Part shown: positions 7,786 through 18,304 of the stretch, one piece after another | Layout of the letters: each line of letters begins with the position of its first letter | How positions within the stretch are numbered: the stretch's first letter is position 1 | DNA from: Clostridia bacterium 41_269 | GTDB lineage: Bacteria; Bacillota; DTU086 | Assembly (NCBI GenBank): GCA_001508005.1 | Contig: LGEZ01000003.1 | Coordinates: 1 to 64,000 of the forward strand | Direction of reading: 5' to 3' | DNA length: 64,000 bases | The notes under the pieces: model-generated | Databases searched by the model: none | What the model saw: the letters and a program-made list of their open reading frames with translations, nothing else | Told to the model about the DNA's origin: nothing | Program-made: the position numbers and the translations under genes

Positions 7786-8256
7786 CTATTTTTTATTTTT
7801 ACTATCCTGCCGCCTTTCTTTAAAAAATTCTTTTAGAAGGAGGCGGCACTCGTCTTCCAAAATTCCTCCCAAAACTTCCATTTGGTGGTTAAAATCTCTG
7901 CACTCTGCTAGGTTAACCACCGTACCGGCCGCTCCAGCCTTGGGATCGGGCACCCCAAAAAAAAGCCTTTTTATTCTTGCCTGTATCATGGCTCCCACAC
8001 ACATGGGGCAGGGCTCTAGGGTAACATAAATATCTCCTTTACAAAGCCTCCAGTCCCCCAGCTCCTCTGCGGCTTTTCTTATGACCAATATTTCCGCATG
8101 GGCCGTGGGGTCCTTCAGCTTTTCCTTTTCATTATGTCCCTTAGCCACTACCCTGCCGTCAACAACAAGGACGGCGCCCACAGGAACTTCGCCCTGCTTC
8201 CCGGCTTTTGCGGCTTCTTCAAGGGCAATTTTCATAAAATATTCATGTCTGCTCAA
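7786..8256 (-). CDS. tadA: tRNA adenosine(34) deaminase TadA
   Basis: Zinc deaminase of 156 residues that converts A34 to inosine in tRNA-Arg(ACG). The catalytic HAE (H53, E55) and PCPMC (C83, C86) motifs are intact. Start: TTG at 8256, since the in-frame GTG at 8265 lies inside the AGGTGAT ribosome site. The gene is embedded among tRNA genes, and its substrate tRNA-Arg(ACG) lies about 100 bases upstream on the same strand, so enzyme and substrate are probably made from one transcript. Confidence 0.92.
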   Translation of the reverse strand: MSRHEYFMKIALEEAAKAGKQGEVPVGAVLVVDGRVVAKGHNEKEKLKDPTAHAEILVIRKAAEELGDWRLCKGDIYVTLEPCPMCVGAMIQARIKRLFFGVPDPKAGAAGTVVNLAECRDFNHQMEVLGGILEDECRLLLKEFFKERRQDSKNKK

Positions 8257-8266
8257 AAAAATCACC

Positions 8267-8343
8267 TGGTGCGCCTGGGAGGACTCGAACCCCCGACACG
8301 AGGTTTAGGAAACCTCTGCTCTTTCCTCCTGAGCTACAGGCGC
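8267..8343 (-). tRNA. tRNA-Arg (anticodon CCT)
   Basis: 77 nt with encoded CCA. Acceptor GCGCCTG pairs with CAGGCGC; anticodon loop TTCCTAA inside the GAGGT/ACCTC stem. It reads AGG. Confidence 0.94.
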
Positions 8344-8350
8344 ACAATAT

Positions 8351-8426
8351 TGGTGCGCCCGGGAGGACTCGAACCCCCGCACCCGGATCCGTAGTCCGGT
8401 GCTCTATCCACCTGAGCTACGGGCGC
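8351..8426 (-). tRNA. tRNA-Arg (anticodon ACG)
   Basis: 76 nt with encoded CCA. Acceptor GCGCCCG/CGGGCGC; anticodon loop CTACGGA inside CCGGA/TCCGG. A34 is the TadA target, giving inosine that reads CGU, CGC and CGA. Confidence 0.94.
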
Positions 8427-8432
8427 ACATAA

Positions 8433-8528
8433 TGGCGGAGAGAGAGGGATTCGAACCCTCGGTACAGGCTTTATACCCGTACAGTCGCTTAGCAGGCGAC
8501 CGCCTTCAGCCTACTCGGCCATCTCTCC
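8433..8528 (-). tRNA. tRNA-Ser (anticodon GCT)
   Basis: 96 nt with encoded CCA, a long variable arm, and anticodon loop CTGCTAA in the GTCGC/GCGAC stem. It reads AGC and AGU, and it matches the AGC specifier proposed for the T-box at 13.8-14.1 kb. Confidence 0.94.
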
Positions 8529-8636
8529 GCAGACCATCATCTTTAAAGCTTCCATAAACTGCACTTGATATTATACAATAGTCAAATCAAAAAATCAAAC
8601 GCCATTTAAAACTTAACCGCATACATCAATATCAAA

Positions 8637-8984
8637 TCATTCTTTTATACCATCAGGTGAGTACTTAATTATATCAACATCTTCAATTGTAATCAAGCCA
8701 GCGTTTACCATCTCTTTTATCTTTGGAAGTATTTTCATTATTTTTTCTTCTCTGTCCACAATTTTTACAATAACGGGGAGATCAAAGGATAATCTCAGTA
8801 TGTCCGCACTGCGGAGCTTGCTGTTTGCACCAAATCCTTCTATTCCCCTAATAACAGTAGCTCCTGCAAGACCCTCTTTTTTAGCAAGCATTACGATTTC
8901 TTTATAAAGAGGATTCCTCTTGTATTTATAAGACTCCCCTATGTATATGGACAAAATCTTGCCTTTGCCCTCTGATAAAGCCAA
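8637..8984 (-). CDS. DUF190 family protein, fluoride-exporter partner
   Basis: A 115-residue protein of the DUF190 family, a PII-like fold often encoded beside crcB. Conserved family segments are LSIYIGES, GLAGATVIRGIEGFG and RLSFDLPVIVKIVD. The start is a TTG at 8984 behind GGGAGAG; a longer in-frame reading would overlap crcB and has no ribosome site. The role is unknown; since it follows crcB behind a fluoride riboswitch, it probably modulates fluoride export. Confidence 0.8.
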   Translation of the reverse strand: MALSEGKGKILSIYIGESYKYKRNPLYKEIVMLAKKEGLAGATVIRGIEGFGANSKLRSADILRLSFDLPVIVKIVDREEKIMKILPKIKEMVNAGLITIEDVDIIKYSPDGIKE

Positions 8985-9007
8985 ACTTAACTCTCCCTTC
9001 TTGTTTT

Positions 9008-9379
9008 TTAAATGGACCTTGCAAGCAGTGCTCCAAGCCAAACAGCAAAAAACCCTATCCCCACGCTTCCCAACAAATTAAACAATGCCAGATCAAGCAT
9101 TCCCGTTTCAAACAGACGCAGGCTTTCATATTCTATGGAAGAAAAAGTTGTAAAAGAACCCAACACCCCTGCTGTTATAAATATTCTCCAGTGGGGATCA
9201 ACATTCATCCTTTCAACCATAAATGTGCCTAAAAATCCAATTAAAAAGGCACCGATGATATTGACAAAAAATGTTCCATAGGGAAAATGGGTGCCATGTA
9301 TTTTCTGAATAAAGCCGGAAACAATGTACCTCATCACTGCTCCTACGATGCCTCCCGCTGCAACCATTATATATTCCAT
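9008..9379 (-). CDS. crcB: Fluoride ion exporter CrcB/Fluc
   Basis: A 123-residue membrane protein with four predicted helices. Family marks seen are GGIVGAVMRY near residue 9, FPYGTFFVNIIGAFLIG, and GVLGSFTTFSS, which contains the Phe-box residues lining the fluoride pathway. Fluc proteins work as antiparallel dimers, and a single crcB gene suggests a homodimer. The start ATG follows GGGAGGGGG. Expression should be controlled by the fluoride riboswitch immediately upstream. Confidence 0.92.
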   Translation of the reverse strand: MEYIMVAAGGIVGAVMRYIVSGFIQKIHGTHFPYGTFFVNIIGAFLIGFLGTFMVERMNVDPHWRIFITAGVLGSFTTFSSIEYESLRLFETGMLDLALFNLLGSVGIGFFAVWLGALLARSI

Positions 9380-9398
9380 AAGATCCCCCTCCCAAATT

Positions 9399-9470
9399 AA
9401 AAAAAGCTCCCAGAAAAACTAGGAGCCATCAACCCTTCGTTTGGGTAATTCTGGCGAGCCCCATCGCCTT
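9399..9470 (-). promoter_or_regulatory. Fluoride (crcB) riboswitch with terminator
   Basis: On the minus strand the aptamer begins GGCGATGGGGCTCGCC (9455-9470) and continues with ACCC paired to GGGT and the conserved TGATGGCTCCTA. The 3' half of the aptamer flows into GCTCC..GGGAGC followed by seven Ts, an intrinsic terminator. Fluoride binding is expected to prevent termination and allow crcB expression. Confidence 0.93.
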
Positions 9471-9499
9471 TTTTATATTTTTATATAAAATACAAAAAT

Positions 9500-9591
9500 T
9501 GGCGGAGGGGGTGGGATTTGAACCCACGCGCGGGAGTTACCCGCCTGGTGGTTTTCAAGACCACTCCCTTAAGCCGCTTGGGTACCCCTCC
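9500..9591 (-). tRNA. tRNA-Ser (anticodon TGA)
   Basis: 92 nt with encoded CCA. Acceptor GGAGGGG/CCCCTCC, long variable arm, and anticodon loop CTTGAAA in GTGGT/ACCAC. With the GGA, CGA and GCT genes nearby it completes the set of serine isoacceptors. Confidence 0.94.
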
Positions 9592-9651
9592 AACCTTCCT
9601 CAGCAGGTTATAGTATAGCACGGTAAACCAAAAGCTGTCAAACCCAGAGCT

Positions 9652-10977
<1,326 letters not shown>

Positions 10978-11002
10978 TTAAACCATTTTCGGTATTTATG
11001 GT

Positions 11003-11031
11003 ATATTATGGACCTTATAAAAGACAGACAA
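11003..11031 (-). promoter_or_regulatory. Promoter of serS
   Basis: On the minus strand TTGTCT (11026-11031), 17 bases, TAATAT (11003-11008), about 65 bases before the serS start codon. Confidence 0.5.
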
Positions 11032-11063
11032 TTCCCCCATATCAAGTAAAGTAAAAAACTAAT

Positions 11064-12635
11064 TTACAGATAGACGTACTTCACACCTAAGATTCCGTCC
11101 ATTTTTGATATTTCTTCAAGAATATCTTCGGGGACTTCAGAATCCACCGACAGGAACATAATAGCCTGTCCACCAGCGGACTCGCGGCCCACCTGCATCC
11201 CCGCTATATTTATGCCGTGATCGCCCAGTATTGTTGCTACTGGACCTACAATTCTCGGCTTATCAATATGGGGGACTACCAGCATATGCCCTTGGGGAAC
11301 AGCATCTATGCTGAATCCGTCATACCTTACAATGCGGGGCTCACTGCTGAAAACGGTACCGCTTATGGTCTTTTTATCTTCTTTTGTTTCTACAGCTACA
11401 GAAATTAAATTGGTGTAATCTTTAGCTTCCAGGGTTTTGCTTTCATAAACCTTTATCCCGCGCGATTTCGCTATGTATGGAGCATTAATAAGATTTATGG
11501 AACTGTTGAGCATGGGCTCCAACAGGCCCCTCAAAAAGGAATTGGTTAAAATCCCCACTTCATAATTTACAATATCTCCAAAATATTGAATCTCTACTTT
11601 TTCAATGCCCCTCATTAGCTGGGAAAGAAGCTTGCCCATTTTATGGGAGAGTTCTAAATATGGGTTCAGCCTCTCCATTACTTCTGGACTAACTGAAGGC
11701 GCATTAACAGCGTTTTTAACCGCTTCACCCTTGTAGTATCTAACAATATCCTTAGCCACATCCACCGCAACATTTATTTGAGCTTCTTTAGTGGAAGCTC
11801 CGAGGTGAGGCGTAACCACTACATTTTTAAGTTCAAAGAGAGGGCTGTCTGTTCTTGGCTCATTTTCAAAAACATCAATGGCTGCTCCTGCCACTTTTCC
11901 TTCCTTTAGGGCTTCATAAAGAGCCTCCTCATCCACAATTCCCCCCCTGGCTACATTGATAATTCTAACACCCGGCTTCATAACAGCAATGGCATCTTTG
12001 TCAATAAGGTGCCTTGTATCATCGTTAAGAGGCAGATGAATGGTTATAAAATCTGCTTCTTTAAACAGGGTTCTGAGATCCACCAGCTTGACACCCAGTT
12101 TCTCTGCCCTTTCTGAAGAAACAAAGGGATCATAAGCCAAAACCTTCATTTCCATGGCCAGGGATCTTTTGGCAACCTCACTGCCTATTTTCCCAAGGCC
12201 CAAGATACCTAAAACTTTGTTGCGCAGCTCTACACCCATGTAGCTTTTTCTGTCCCAGGTTCCATTAATTAGAGCATTGTGGGCCTGGGGAATGTTCCTT
12301 GCCAGTGCCAGCATCATTGCCATGGTGTGTTCCGCTGCAGCTATGGTATTTCCTTCAGGGGCGTTAACCACAATGATTCCCTTTTCCGTTGCAGCATCCA
12401 AGTCGATATTATCCACCCCAACTCCTGCCCTGCCGATTATTTTCAGAGAAGCAGCTTTATCTAATATTTTCCTTGTAACTTTAGTCTGACTGCGGACAAT
12501 AAGAGCATCATAATCTCCAATAATTTCTGCAATTTCATCCTCAGACAGGCCGGTTTTTATATCTACTTTTATACCGGCTTCCTGCAAAACTTCTACTCCT
12601 TTCTCCGACACGGAATCCGTTATAAGTACCCTCAT
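11064..12635 (-). CDS. serA: D-3-phosphoglycerate dehydrogenase
   Basis: First enzyme of serine synthesis, oxidising 3-phosphoglycerate with NAD. It is the long form, 523 residues: substrate and NAD domains (GLGKIGSEVA near residue 146; catalytic HLGAST near residue 279), an intervening domain from about 320, and a C-terminal ACT domain that usually senses serine. Start ATG follows GGGGAGG. It is 3 bases from the upstream aminotransferase, so both lie under the serine T-box. Confidence 0.94.
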   Translation of the reverse strand: MRVLITDSVSEKGVEVLQEAGIKVDIKTGLSEDEIAEIIGDYDALIVRSQTKVTRKILDKAASLKIIGRAGVGVDNIDLDAATEKGIIVVNAPEGNTIAAAEHTMAMMLALARNIPQAHNALINGTWDRKSYMGVELRNKVLGILGLGKIGSEVAKRSLAMEMKVLAYDPFVSSERAEKLGVKLVDLRTLFKEADFITIHLPLNDDTRHLIDKDAIAVMKPGVRIINVARGGIVDEEALYEALKEGKVAGAAIDVFENEPRTDSPLFELKNVVVTPHLGASTKEAQINVAVDVAKDIVRYYKGEAVKNAVNAPSVSPEVMERLNPYLELSHKMGKLLSQLMRGIEKVEIQYFGDIVNYEVGILTNSFLRGLLEPMLNSSINLINAPYIAKSRGIKVYESKTLEAKDYTNLISVAVETKEDKKTISGTVFSSEPRIVRYDGFSIDAVPQGHMLVVPHIDKPRIVGPVATILGDHGINIAGMQVGRESAGGQAIMFLSVDSEVPEDILEEISKMDGILGVKYVYL

Positions 12636-12638
12636 TTT

Positions 12639-13793
12639 TTAACCTCCCCTTCTAAGAACTTCCTCAGCGGCATGCACGCCAGCCCCAATTTCAATATCAT
12701 AGCCGAGGCGGTAAAGAGTAATTTCCAGGGCTGTTATACCTGCCAAAAGATCAAGACCATCAACATACCCTAAATGTCCAATTCTGATAATTTTTCCGCT
12801 AAGCTTACCCTGACCCTTAGCAATAACCACATTATAATCCTCCAAAAGCCTGTTTACGATGTCCTTATCGCTGAGTCCTGGAGGAACTTTAATTGCCGAC
12901 ACTGCTGGAGATGCAGCCCAGCGGGGTGCCAGCATTTCAAGGTTTAAAGCTTCAGCAGCAGCCCACACCATATTTTTGTACATTTCATGGCGCTTAAATA
13001 TATTTTCAAGCCCTTCCTCCAAAATAATTTTTAATGATTCCTTCAGTCCAAACATTAATGATAATGCCGGAGTGAAGGGTGTCTGCCCTTTTTCATAAAA
13101 CTTCTTAGCAAGGCGCAGGTCAAAATAGAATCGGCTGGCTGTTGCTTTTTCCACCATTTCCCAAGCTCTCTCGCTTACACTGAGAGCTGTCAGTCCTGGA
13201 GGAATCATGAAAGCCTTCTGGGAGCCGGAGATTACAATATCAAGATCCCAATTGTCAACCTGCAGATCCGCAGCAGCAAGGCCGCTTATGGCATCCACTA
13301 CCAGCAGTGCTGGATGGTTTCCCCTGGCTTCGCTCACTGCTTTTACATCATTGAGAACGCCGGTAGAAGTTTCATTATGCTGTAAAAATACGGCTTTAAT
13401 AAGGTGCCCTTTATCCTTTTCAAGATGAAAAGCGACGTCGTCAGGATTAATGGGCTTTCCCCACTCGTATTCGATAACCTCTACATCCGCTCCAAAAGCC
13501 CTGCAGATCTGAACAAACCTTTCTCCAAAGGACCCGTTGGATACTATCAGAACCTTATCCCCAGGACAGATAATATTGGAGACAGCAGCCTCCATACCTC
13601 CCGTACCCGATGCAGTAAGAATAAAAACATCATTGGTGGTTTGAAAAACCTTTTTAACACCTTCTGTTATTTCAAACAGCAGCTCTTTGGCTTCTGGGCC
13701 CCGGTGATTGATCTGCTGAGCCGCCATAGCCCTCATAACCCTAGGAGGAACTTGGGTGGGGCCGGGAAGAAGCAATATTTGTTTTTCCCACAT
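12639..13793 (-). CDS. Class V aminotransferase of the alanine-glyoxylate/serine-pyruvate type
   Basis: PLP enzyme of 384 residues. The N-terminal LLPGPTQVPPRVM is typical of the alanine-glyoxylate branch, and SGSQKAFMIPPG near residue 190 holds the PLP lysine. These enzymes interconvert glyoxylate or hydroxypyruvate with alanine or serine. Because it is translated just before serA under a serine T-box, I infer it supplies the transamination step of serine formation, perhaps replacing serC. The exact substrate cannot be read from sequence. Confidence 0.85.
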   Translation of the reverse strand: MWEKQILLLPGPTQVPPRVMRAMAAQQINHRGPEAKELLFEITEGVKKVFQTTNDVFILTASGTGGMEAAVSNIICPGDKVLIVSNGSFGERFVQICRAFGADVEVIEYEWGKPINPDDVAFHLEKDKGHLIKAVFLQHNETSTGVLNDVKAVSEARGNHPALLVVDAISGLAAADLQVDNWDLDIVISGSQKAFMIPPGLTALSVSERAWEMVEKATASRFYFDLRLAKKFYEKGQTPFTPALSLMFGLKESLKIILEEGLENIFKRHEMYKNMVWAAAEALNLEMLAPRWAASPAVSAIKVPPGLSDKDIVNRLLEDYNVVIAKGQGKLSGKIIRIGHLGYVDGLDLLAGITALEITLYRLGYDIEIGAGVHAAEEVLRRGG

Positions 13794-13834
13794 TTCCTTA
13801 AAAACCTCTCCTCTCCCTTAAGGTTGTACTAAAT

Positions 13835-14115
13835 TAAATAAAACCCCTCGATACCCATAATATGTCCATGGGACGAGAGGTTTTTCCCGCGGTGCCACCC
13901 TGATTGCTCGTTAAAAAACGAGCCCCTTAATGCGTATAACGGCATTGCCGGAATAGCTTGTTTCGGCCTAAGGGCCGAATTTTTCGCTACCCGCTCCGGA
14001 ATGCTTTTCAGAAAGCCTCCGTGTTGGTTCGCAGCTTCCACCAACTCTCTGTAACGGTAAACTTCCCTACTCTTTTCCATCATAGCGTTTCTCATAATTC
14101 AATTGTTAATTTTCA
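13835..14115 (-). promoter_or_regulatory. T-box leader, probably serine-specific
   Basis: On the minus strand the T-box core AGGGTGGCACCGCGGG lies at 13886-13901, followed by the terminator at 13839-13885. Stem I contains AGAGAGTTGG and, in the specifier position, GAAA-AGC-ATTCCGGAG, so the specifier reads AGC (14003-14005), a serine codon. Uncharged tRNA-Ser(GCU) should stabilise the antiterminator and switch on the aminotransferase and serA genes. Confidence 0.9.
13839..13885 (-). terminator. T-box terminator hairpin
   Basis: On the minus strand AAAACCTCTCGTCCCAT pairs with the downstream TATGGGTATCGAGGGGTTTT, followed by a T-rich stretch. It competes with the antiterminator formed around the T-box core. 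Confidence 0.8.
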
Positions 14116-14122
14116 TAAGGTT

Positions 14123-14151
14123 ATAGTACAACAGGGGTTTTAAAATTTCAA
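14123..14151 (-). promoter_or_regulatory. Promoter of the T-box serine operon
   Basis: TTGAAA (14146-14151), 17 bases, TACTAT (14123-14128) on the minus strand. Transcription would begin near 14115, the 5' end of the T-box leader. Confidence 0.6.
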
Positions 14152-14168
14152 CATCCAAAGGCAAATTT

Positions 14169-14747
14169 TTATGGGGTTTCAATAATTTCCAGAAAATACT
14201 TATGTACCCTGGGATCATCTGTAAGCTCCGGATGAAAAGCACAGGCTAAAATTTTTCCTTTTTTAACCATTACTATTCTATCACCATAGGCAGCTAAAAC
14301 TTCAACACTGCTGCCCACTCTCTCCACATAAGGAGCTCTAATAAAAACGGCCCTAAAAGGAGCTTCTCCCAATGCTTTTATCTTCAATTCCTCTTCAAAA
14401 CTATCCACCTGTCTTCCGAAGCCGTTCCTTACCACTTCCATTTCAAGGAGGCCAATCCTCGGTTGGTCGCTGCCCTTAATTTTATCAGCTAAAAGAACCA
14501 TGCCTGCACAGGTGCCGAGGATGGGAAGACCTTTTTGTCCCATTTCCCTTATGGGTTCCAACAAACCATATTCCGCCATTAGTTTGCCGATGGTGGTGCT
14601 TTCTCCCCCTGGAATTACTAGAGCGTCTATACCTTCCAGGTGTTCCGGCTTTCTAACTTCTGTGCTTGAAGCACCCAATTTATCCAGCATTATGCTGTGT
14701 TCCCTAAAAGCTCCTTGAAGAGCAAGTACTCCAATTTTTATACCCAT
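14169..14747 (-). CDS. pdxT: Pyridoxal 5'-phosphate synthase glutaminase subunit PdxT
   Basis: Class I glutamine amidotransferase of 192 residues that makes ammonia for PdxS. The nucleophile elbow GTCAG has its cysteine at residue 80, the oxyanion segment PGGESTT lies near residue 46, and the His-Glu pair is in FHPELT near the C-terminus. The start ATG follows TAGGAGG. It lies 12 bases downstream of pdxS, so the two subunits are made together. Confidence 0.95.
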   Translation of the reverse strand: MGIKIGVLALQGAFREHSIMLDKLGASSTEVRKPEHLEGIDALVIPGGESTTIGKLMAEYGLLEPIREMGQKGLPILGTCAGMVLLADKIKGSDQPRIGLLEMEVVRNGFGRQVDSFEEELKIKALGEAPFRAVFIRAPYVERVGSSVEVLAAYGDRIVMVKKGKILACAFHPELTDDPRVHKYFLEIIETP

Positions 14748-14759
14748 ATAAAATGCCTC

Positions 14760-15644
14760 CTACCAGCCCCTATCCTGAAGTTTTTCCTGTTCTGAAAGCG
14801 TTCCTATATCTATGCCTTTCATAGGCTCACCTATATCCTTTGACACTTCCGCAAGGATTTTGGGATCATTGTAATGGGTTGTAGCTGCAACTATTGCTTT
14901 AGCCCTGGCAGCGGGATCCTTCGACTTAAATATTCCTGAACCCACAAAAATGCCATCGGCGCCCAACTGCATCATCAGAGCAGCATCCGCTGGAGTTGCT
15001 ATTCCTCCCGCGGCAAAGTTTACAACAGGCAGCTTTCCTTCTTCAGCAACTCTGCAGACCAGCTCATAAGGAGCAGCCATTTTCTTAGCTGCAGCCATAA
15101 GCTCGCTCTTGGGCATATTTTGAAGAGCCCTTATTTCGCTCATAATCTGCCTCATGTGCCTTACAGCTTCAACTACGTTACCGGTTCCTGCCTCCCCTTT
15201 GGTACGGATCATTGCAGCTCCTTCCCCGATGCGCCTGAGAGCCTCACCAAGATTACGGGCACCACACACAAAGGGAACTTTAAAGGCATGTTTGTCAATA
15301 TGGTTTTCTTCATCCGCTGGGGTCAGCACTTCACTTTCATCTATATAGTCCACCCCAAGAGCCTCCAATATTTGAGCCTCCACAAAATGTCCTATTCTAA
15401 CCTTTGCCATAACCGGAATGGTTACTGCATCCATTATTTCCAGAATAACCTTTGGATCTGCCATCCTGGCCACTCCACCTTCAGCTCTTATATCGGCAGG
15501 AACCTTTTCCAATGCCATAACGGCACATGCTCCTGCTTCTTCCGCTATTTTCGCCTGTTCCGGGGTAGTAACATCCATAATTACCCCGCCTTTAAGCATT
15601 TCAGCCAGTCCCTTTTTAACTGTCCATGTCCCTTTTTCAGGCAC
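14760..15644 (-). CDS. pdxS: Pyridoxal 5'-phosphate synthase lyase subunit PdxS
   Basis: TIM-barrel enzyme of 294 residues that builds PLP from ribose 5-phosphate, glyceraldehyde 3-phosphate and ammonia. Highly conserved stretches include [37 protein letters not shown] and [18 protein letters not shown]; catalytic lysines fall in ALEKVPAD and MAKVRIGH. The start is GTG 8 bases after GGAGG. It forms a 12+12 complex with PdxT. PLP is the cofactor of the nearby aminotransferase and of SelA. Confidence 0.96.
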   Translation of the reverse strand: MPEKGTWTVKKGLAEMLKGGVIMDVTTPEQAKIAEEAGACAVMALEKVPADIRAEGGVARMADPKVILEIMDAVTIPVMAKVRIGHFVEAQILEALGVDYIDESEVLTPADEENHIDKHAFKVPFVCGARNLGEALRRIGEGAAMIRTKGEAGTGNVVEAVRHMRQIMSEIRALQNMPKSELMAAAKKMAAPYELVCRVAEEGKLPVVNFAAGGIATPADAALMMQLGADGIFVGSGIFKSKDPAARAKAIVAATTHYNDPKILAEVSKDIGEPMKGIDIGTLSEQEKLQDRGW

Positions 15645-15736
15645 TTCCCATTCCTCCCGAAATTCATTAGTGATGCTGTAGTTTCTTTAAATAAAATACA
15701 GCACTATTCAGCCAGTCCCTTTAGCTTTGCTAAAAA

Positions 15737-15765
15737 ATTTTACTACATCCCCATTAATTAAACAA
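15737..15765 (-). promoter_or_regulatory. Possible promoter of pdxST
   Basis: TTGTTT (15760-15765), 17 bases, TAAAAT (15737-15742) on the minus strand, in the 129-base gap between gyrA and pdxS. Confidence 0.4.
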
Positions 15766-15773
15766 GAAACTTA

Positions 15774-18224
15774 TTATTCCCTCTGCTCCTCAACTTCCTG
15801 GGTAGTCTTGGGCATAAGTCTTGCAACGCTCACAACCCTATCATCATCATCCAGTCGTATCAGCCTAACACCTTGTGTGGAGCGGCTCTGCCTTGGGATA
15901 CCAGAAATCTCCTGGCGGTTTATTATCCCCTTTTGGGTAATAAGCATCACTTCATCCTGTTCCTTTACAGTTTGAACAGCTGCCAGATAGCCGTTCTTAT
16001 GGGTCACTTTTAAAGTGATGATTCCCTTTCCTCCCCTTCCCTGCTTCCTATAGTCCTGGGAAGGAGTGCGCTTTCCATAGCCCTTATGGGTTACCACCAA
16101 AATATCCGTGCCCGGGCGGATGAGTTCCAGTCCCACAACAGTATCCCCTTCTTTAAGGCTGATCCCCTTAACACCGCGGGCTGTTCTGCCCATAGCTCGA
16201 ACTTCCTCTTCACTGAATCTTATGGCCAATCCCATTTTTGTGGCAAGGATAACATCCTGCCTACCGTCAGTAAGTTTAACTCCTATAAGCTCATCTCCTT
16301 CTTCAAGATTAAGGGCTCTGATTCCGTCCCGTCTAGAAGTGTTGTACTCCAGCAGCTCTGTCTTCTTAACAAATCCTTTTTGCGTTGCCATAAATAAATA
16401 TCTGTCCTTAACAAATTGTCTGATGGGAATTACCGCCGTAATCCACTCATTCTGTTCAAAGTAAAGAAGATTTACTATGGCCTGTCCCCTTGCCTGACGG
16501 CCTGCTTCTGGAATTTCATGAACCTTAAGCCTGTAGCACTTACCCTTGTTGGTAAAGAAAAGGAGGTAGTGATGGGTATTGGCAATAAATATATGCTCCA
16601 CCGTGTCATCCTGGGCGGTGGTTATACCAACAATTCCCTTTCCACCCCGTTTTTGACTTTTGTATGAGGAAAGGGGCATTCTCTTTATATATCCCTTATG
16701 GGTTATGGTTATCACCACATCTTCTTCGTGAATAAGATCTTCAATATCTATTTCGTTTTCCGCTGCAGTAATTTGGGTTCGCCTGGGATCTCCGTACTTT
16801 TCCTTCATCTGAAGGAGATCTTCCTTTATAACACCCATCAAAAGGTTTTGATCTGCTAAAATCTTCTTAAGATATTCAATGGTTTTTAAAAGTTCCTGGT
16901 ATTCCTCTTCTAATTTTTCCCTCTCTAGTCCCGTAAGTTTCTGAAGCCTCATATCTAATATTGCCTGAGCCTGCTTTTCCGTCAAAGAAAACTTTTCCAT
17001 AAGACTGTTTCGGGCAGTGGGAATGTCTTTAGAACTCCTGATAATTTTTATCACAGCATCAAGATTCATGAGAGCAATTCTCAGGCCTTCTACAATATGA
17101 GCCCTTTCCTCAGCTCTGCGGAGCTCATATTGAGATTTTCTGGTAACAATATCTTTTTGATGCTCAAGATAGTGAACCAGTATATCCTTTAAGCTTAGGG
17201 TTTTTGGTTCTCCGTCCACAAGGGCCAAAAGAATTATTCCGAACTTCTCCTCCAGCTGTGTGTGTTTGTAAAGCTGATTTAAAATAACCTTAGGATTTAC
17301 TCCTCTCCGCAGCTCAATGGTTACCTGAAGACCTTTACGGTCGGACTCATCTCTGAGATCGCTTATTCCATCTATCTTCTTATTCCTCACAAGCTCTGCT
17401 ATTTTTTCAATAAGCCTTGCCTTGTTTACCTGATAGGGGATTTCTGTAATATAAATGCAGGACCTGCCGTTCTCCAGCTCTTCTATGGTGGCTTTAGCCC
17501 GAACCACTATGCTTCCTCTGCCCTTTTGGTAGGCCTCCTCTATTCCCCGGCGGCCCATAATTATGCCGCCCGTAGGAAAATCCGGACCCTTGATGGCAGT
17601 CATCAGTTCTTTAGGAGTTGCATCAGGATTTTCTATGATCATTATCAGAGCATCAATTACCTCTCCCAGATTATGGGGCGGAATATTGGTGGCCATGCCC
17701 ACTGCTATTCCCGATGAACCATTTATAAGGATGTTGGGTATCCTTGAGGGCAGTACCGTTGGTTCCTTTAATGACTCATCATAGTTGGGAACAAAATCAA
17801 CGGTTTCTTTATCAATATCCCTAAGCATTTCCATGGCGATAGGGGAAAGTCGGGCTTCCGTATATCTCATGGCGGCAGCGGCATCTCCGTCAATGCTGCC
17901 AAAATTTCCATGTCCATCTATCAATGGGTAGCGGATGGAAAAATCCTGTGCCATTCTCACCATGGCATCGTAAATAGCCGCATCGCCGTGGGGATGGTAT
18001 CGGGCCATAACATCTCCAACTACACGGGCTGACTTTTTATATGGCTTGTCAGGGGTCATCCCGGCTTCATACATGGCATACAGTATTCTTCGATGAACGG
18101 GTTTCAGTCCATCCCTCACGTCGGGAAGAGCCCGCCCCACAATTACGCTCATGGCATAATCTATATATGATTTTTTCATTTCATCTTCAAGGCGTATTGG
18201 AATTACCTTACCTTTATCCAGCAA
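15774..18224 (-). CDS. gyrA: DNA gyrase subunit A
   Basis: Type II topoisomerase subunit of 816 residues. The catalytic tyrosine is Y121 in MRYTEARL, and the C-terminal domain carries six pinwheel blades including a GyrA-box (QKRGGKG, near residue 530). The start is a TTG at 18224 with GGGGTG 7 bases upstream; an in-frame codon at 18257 has no such site. In the quinolone region the position equal to E. coli Ser83 is alanine (A82) while Asp87 is kept (D86). Confidence 0.96.
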   Translation of the reverse strand: MLDKGKVIPIRLEDEMKKSYIDYAMSVIVGRALPDVRDGLKPVHRRILYAMYEAGMTPDKPYKKSARVVGDVMARYHPHGDAAIYDAMVRMAQDFSIRYPLIDGHGNFGSIDGDAAAAMRYTEARLSPIAMEMLRDIDKETVDFVPNYDESLKEPTVLPSRIPNILINGSSGIAVGMATNIPPHNLGEVIDALIMIIENPDATPKELMTAIKGPDFPTGGIIMGRRGIEEAYQKGRGSIVVRAKATIEELENGRSCIYITEIPYQVNKARLIEKIAELVRNKKIDGISDLRDESDRKGLQVTIELRRGVNPKVILNQLYKHTQLEEKFGIILLALVDGEPKTLSLKDILVHYLEHQKDIVTRKSQYELRRAEERAHIVEGLRIALMNLDAVIKIIRSSKDIPTARNSLMEKFSLTEKQAQAILDMRLQKLTGLEREKLEEEYQELLKTIEYLKKILADQNLLMGVIKEDLLQMKEKYGDPRRTQITAAENEIDIEDLIHEEDVVITITHKGYIKRMPLSSYKSQKRGGKGIVGITTAQDDTVEHIFIANTHHYLLFFTNKGKCYRLKVHEIPEAGRQARGQAIVNLLYFEQNEWITAVIPIRQFVKDRYLFMATQKGFVKKTELLEYNTSRRDGIRALNLEEGDELIGVKLTDGRQDVILATKMGLAIRFSEEEVRAMGRTARGVKGISLKEGDTVVGLELIRPGTDILVVTHKGYGKRTPSQDYRKQGRGGKGIITLKVTHKNGYLAAVQTVKEQDEVMLITQKGIINRQEISGIPRQSRSTQGVRLIRLDDDDRVVSVARLMPKTTQEVEEQRE

Positions 18225-18304
18225 TTGACTGCACCCCTTTAAATAAATACAAAGCAATTAACAATATATTATACTAGAAATAAACATAAAAACATCCTGC
18301 TTTT

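Noticed and set aside
7553-8029. Plus-strand open frames across the tRNA and tadA region
   Set aside because: They are antisense shadows of tRNA genes and tadA, with no ribosome site or family resemblance.
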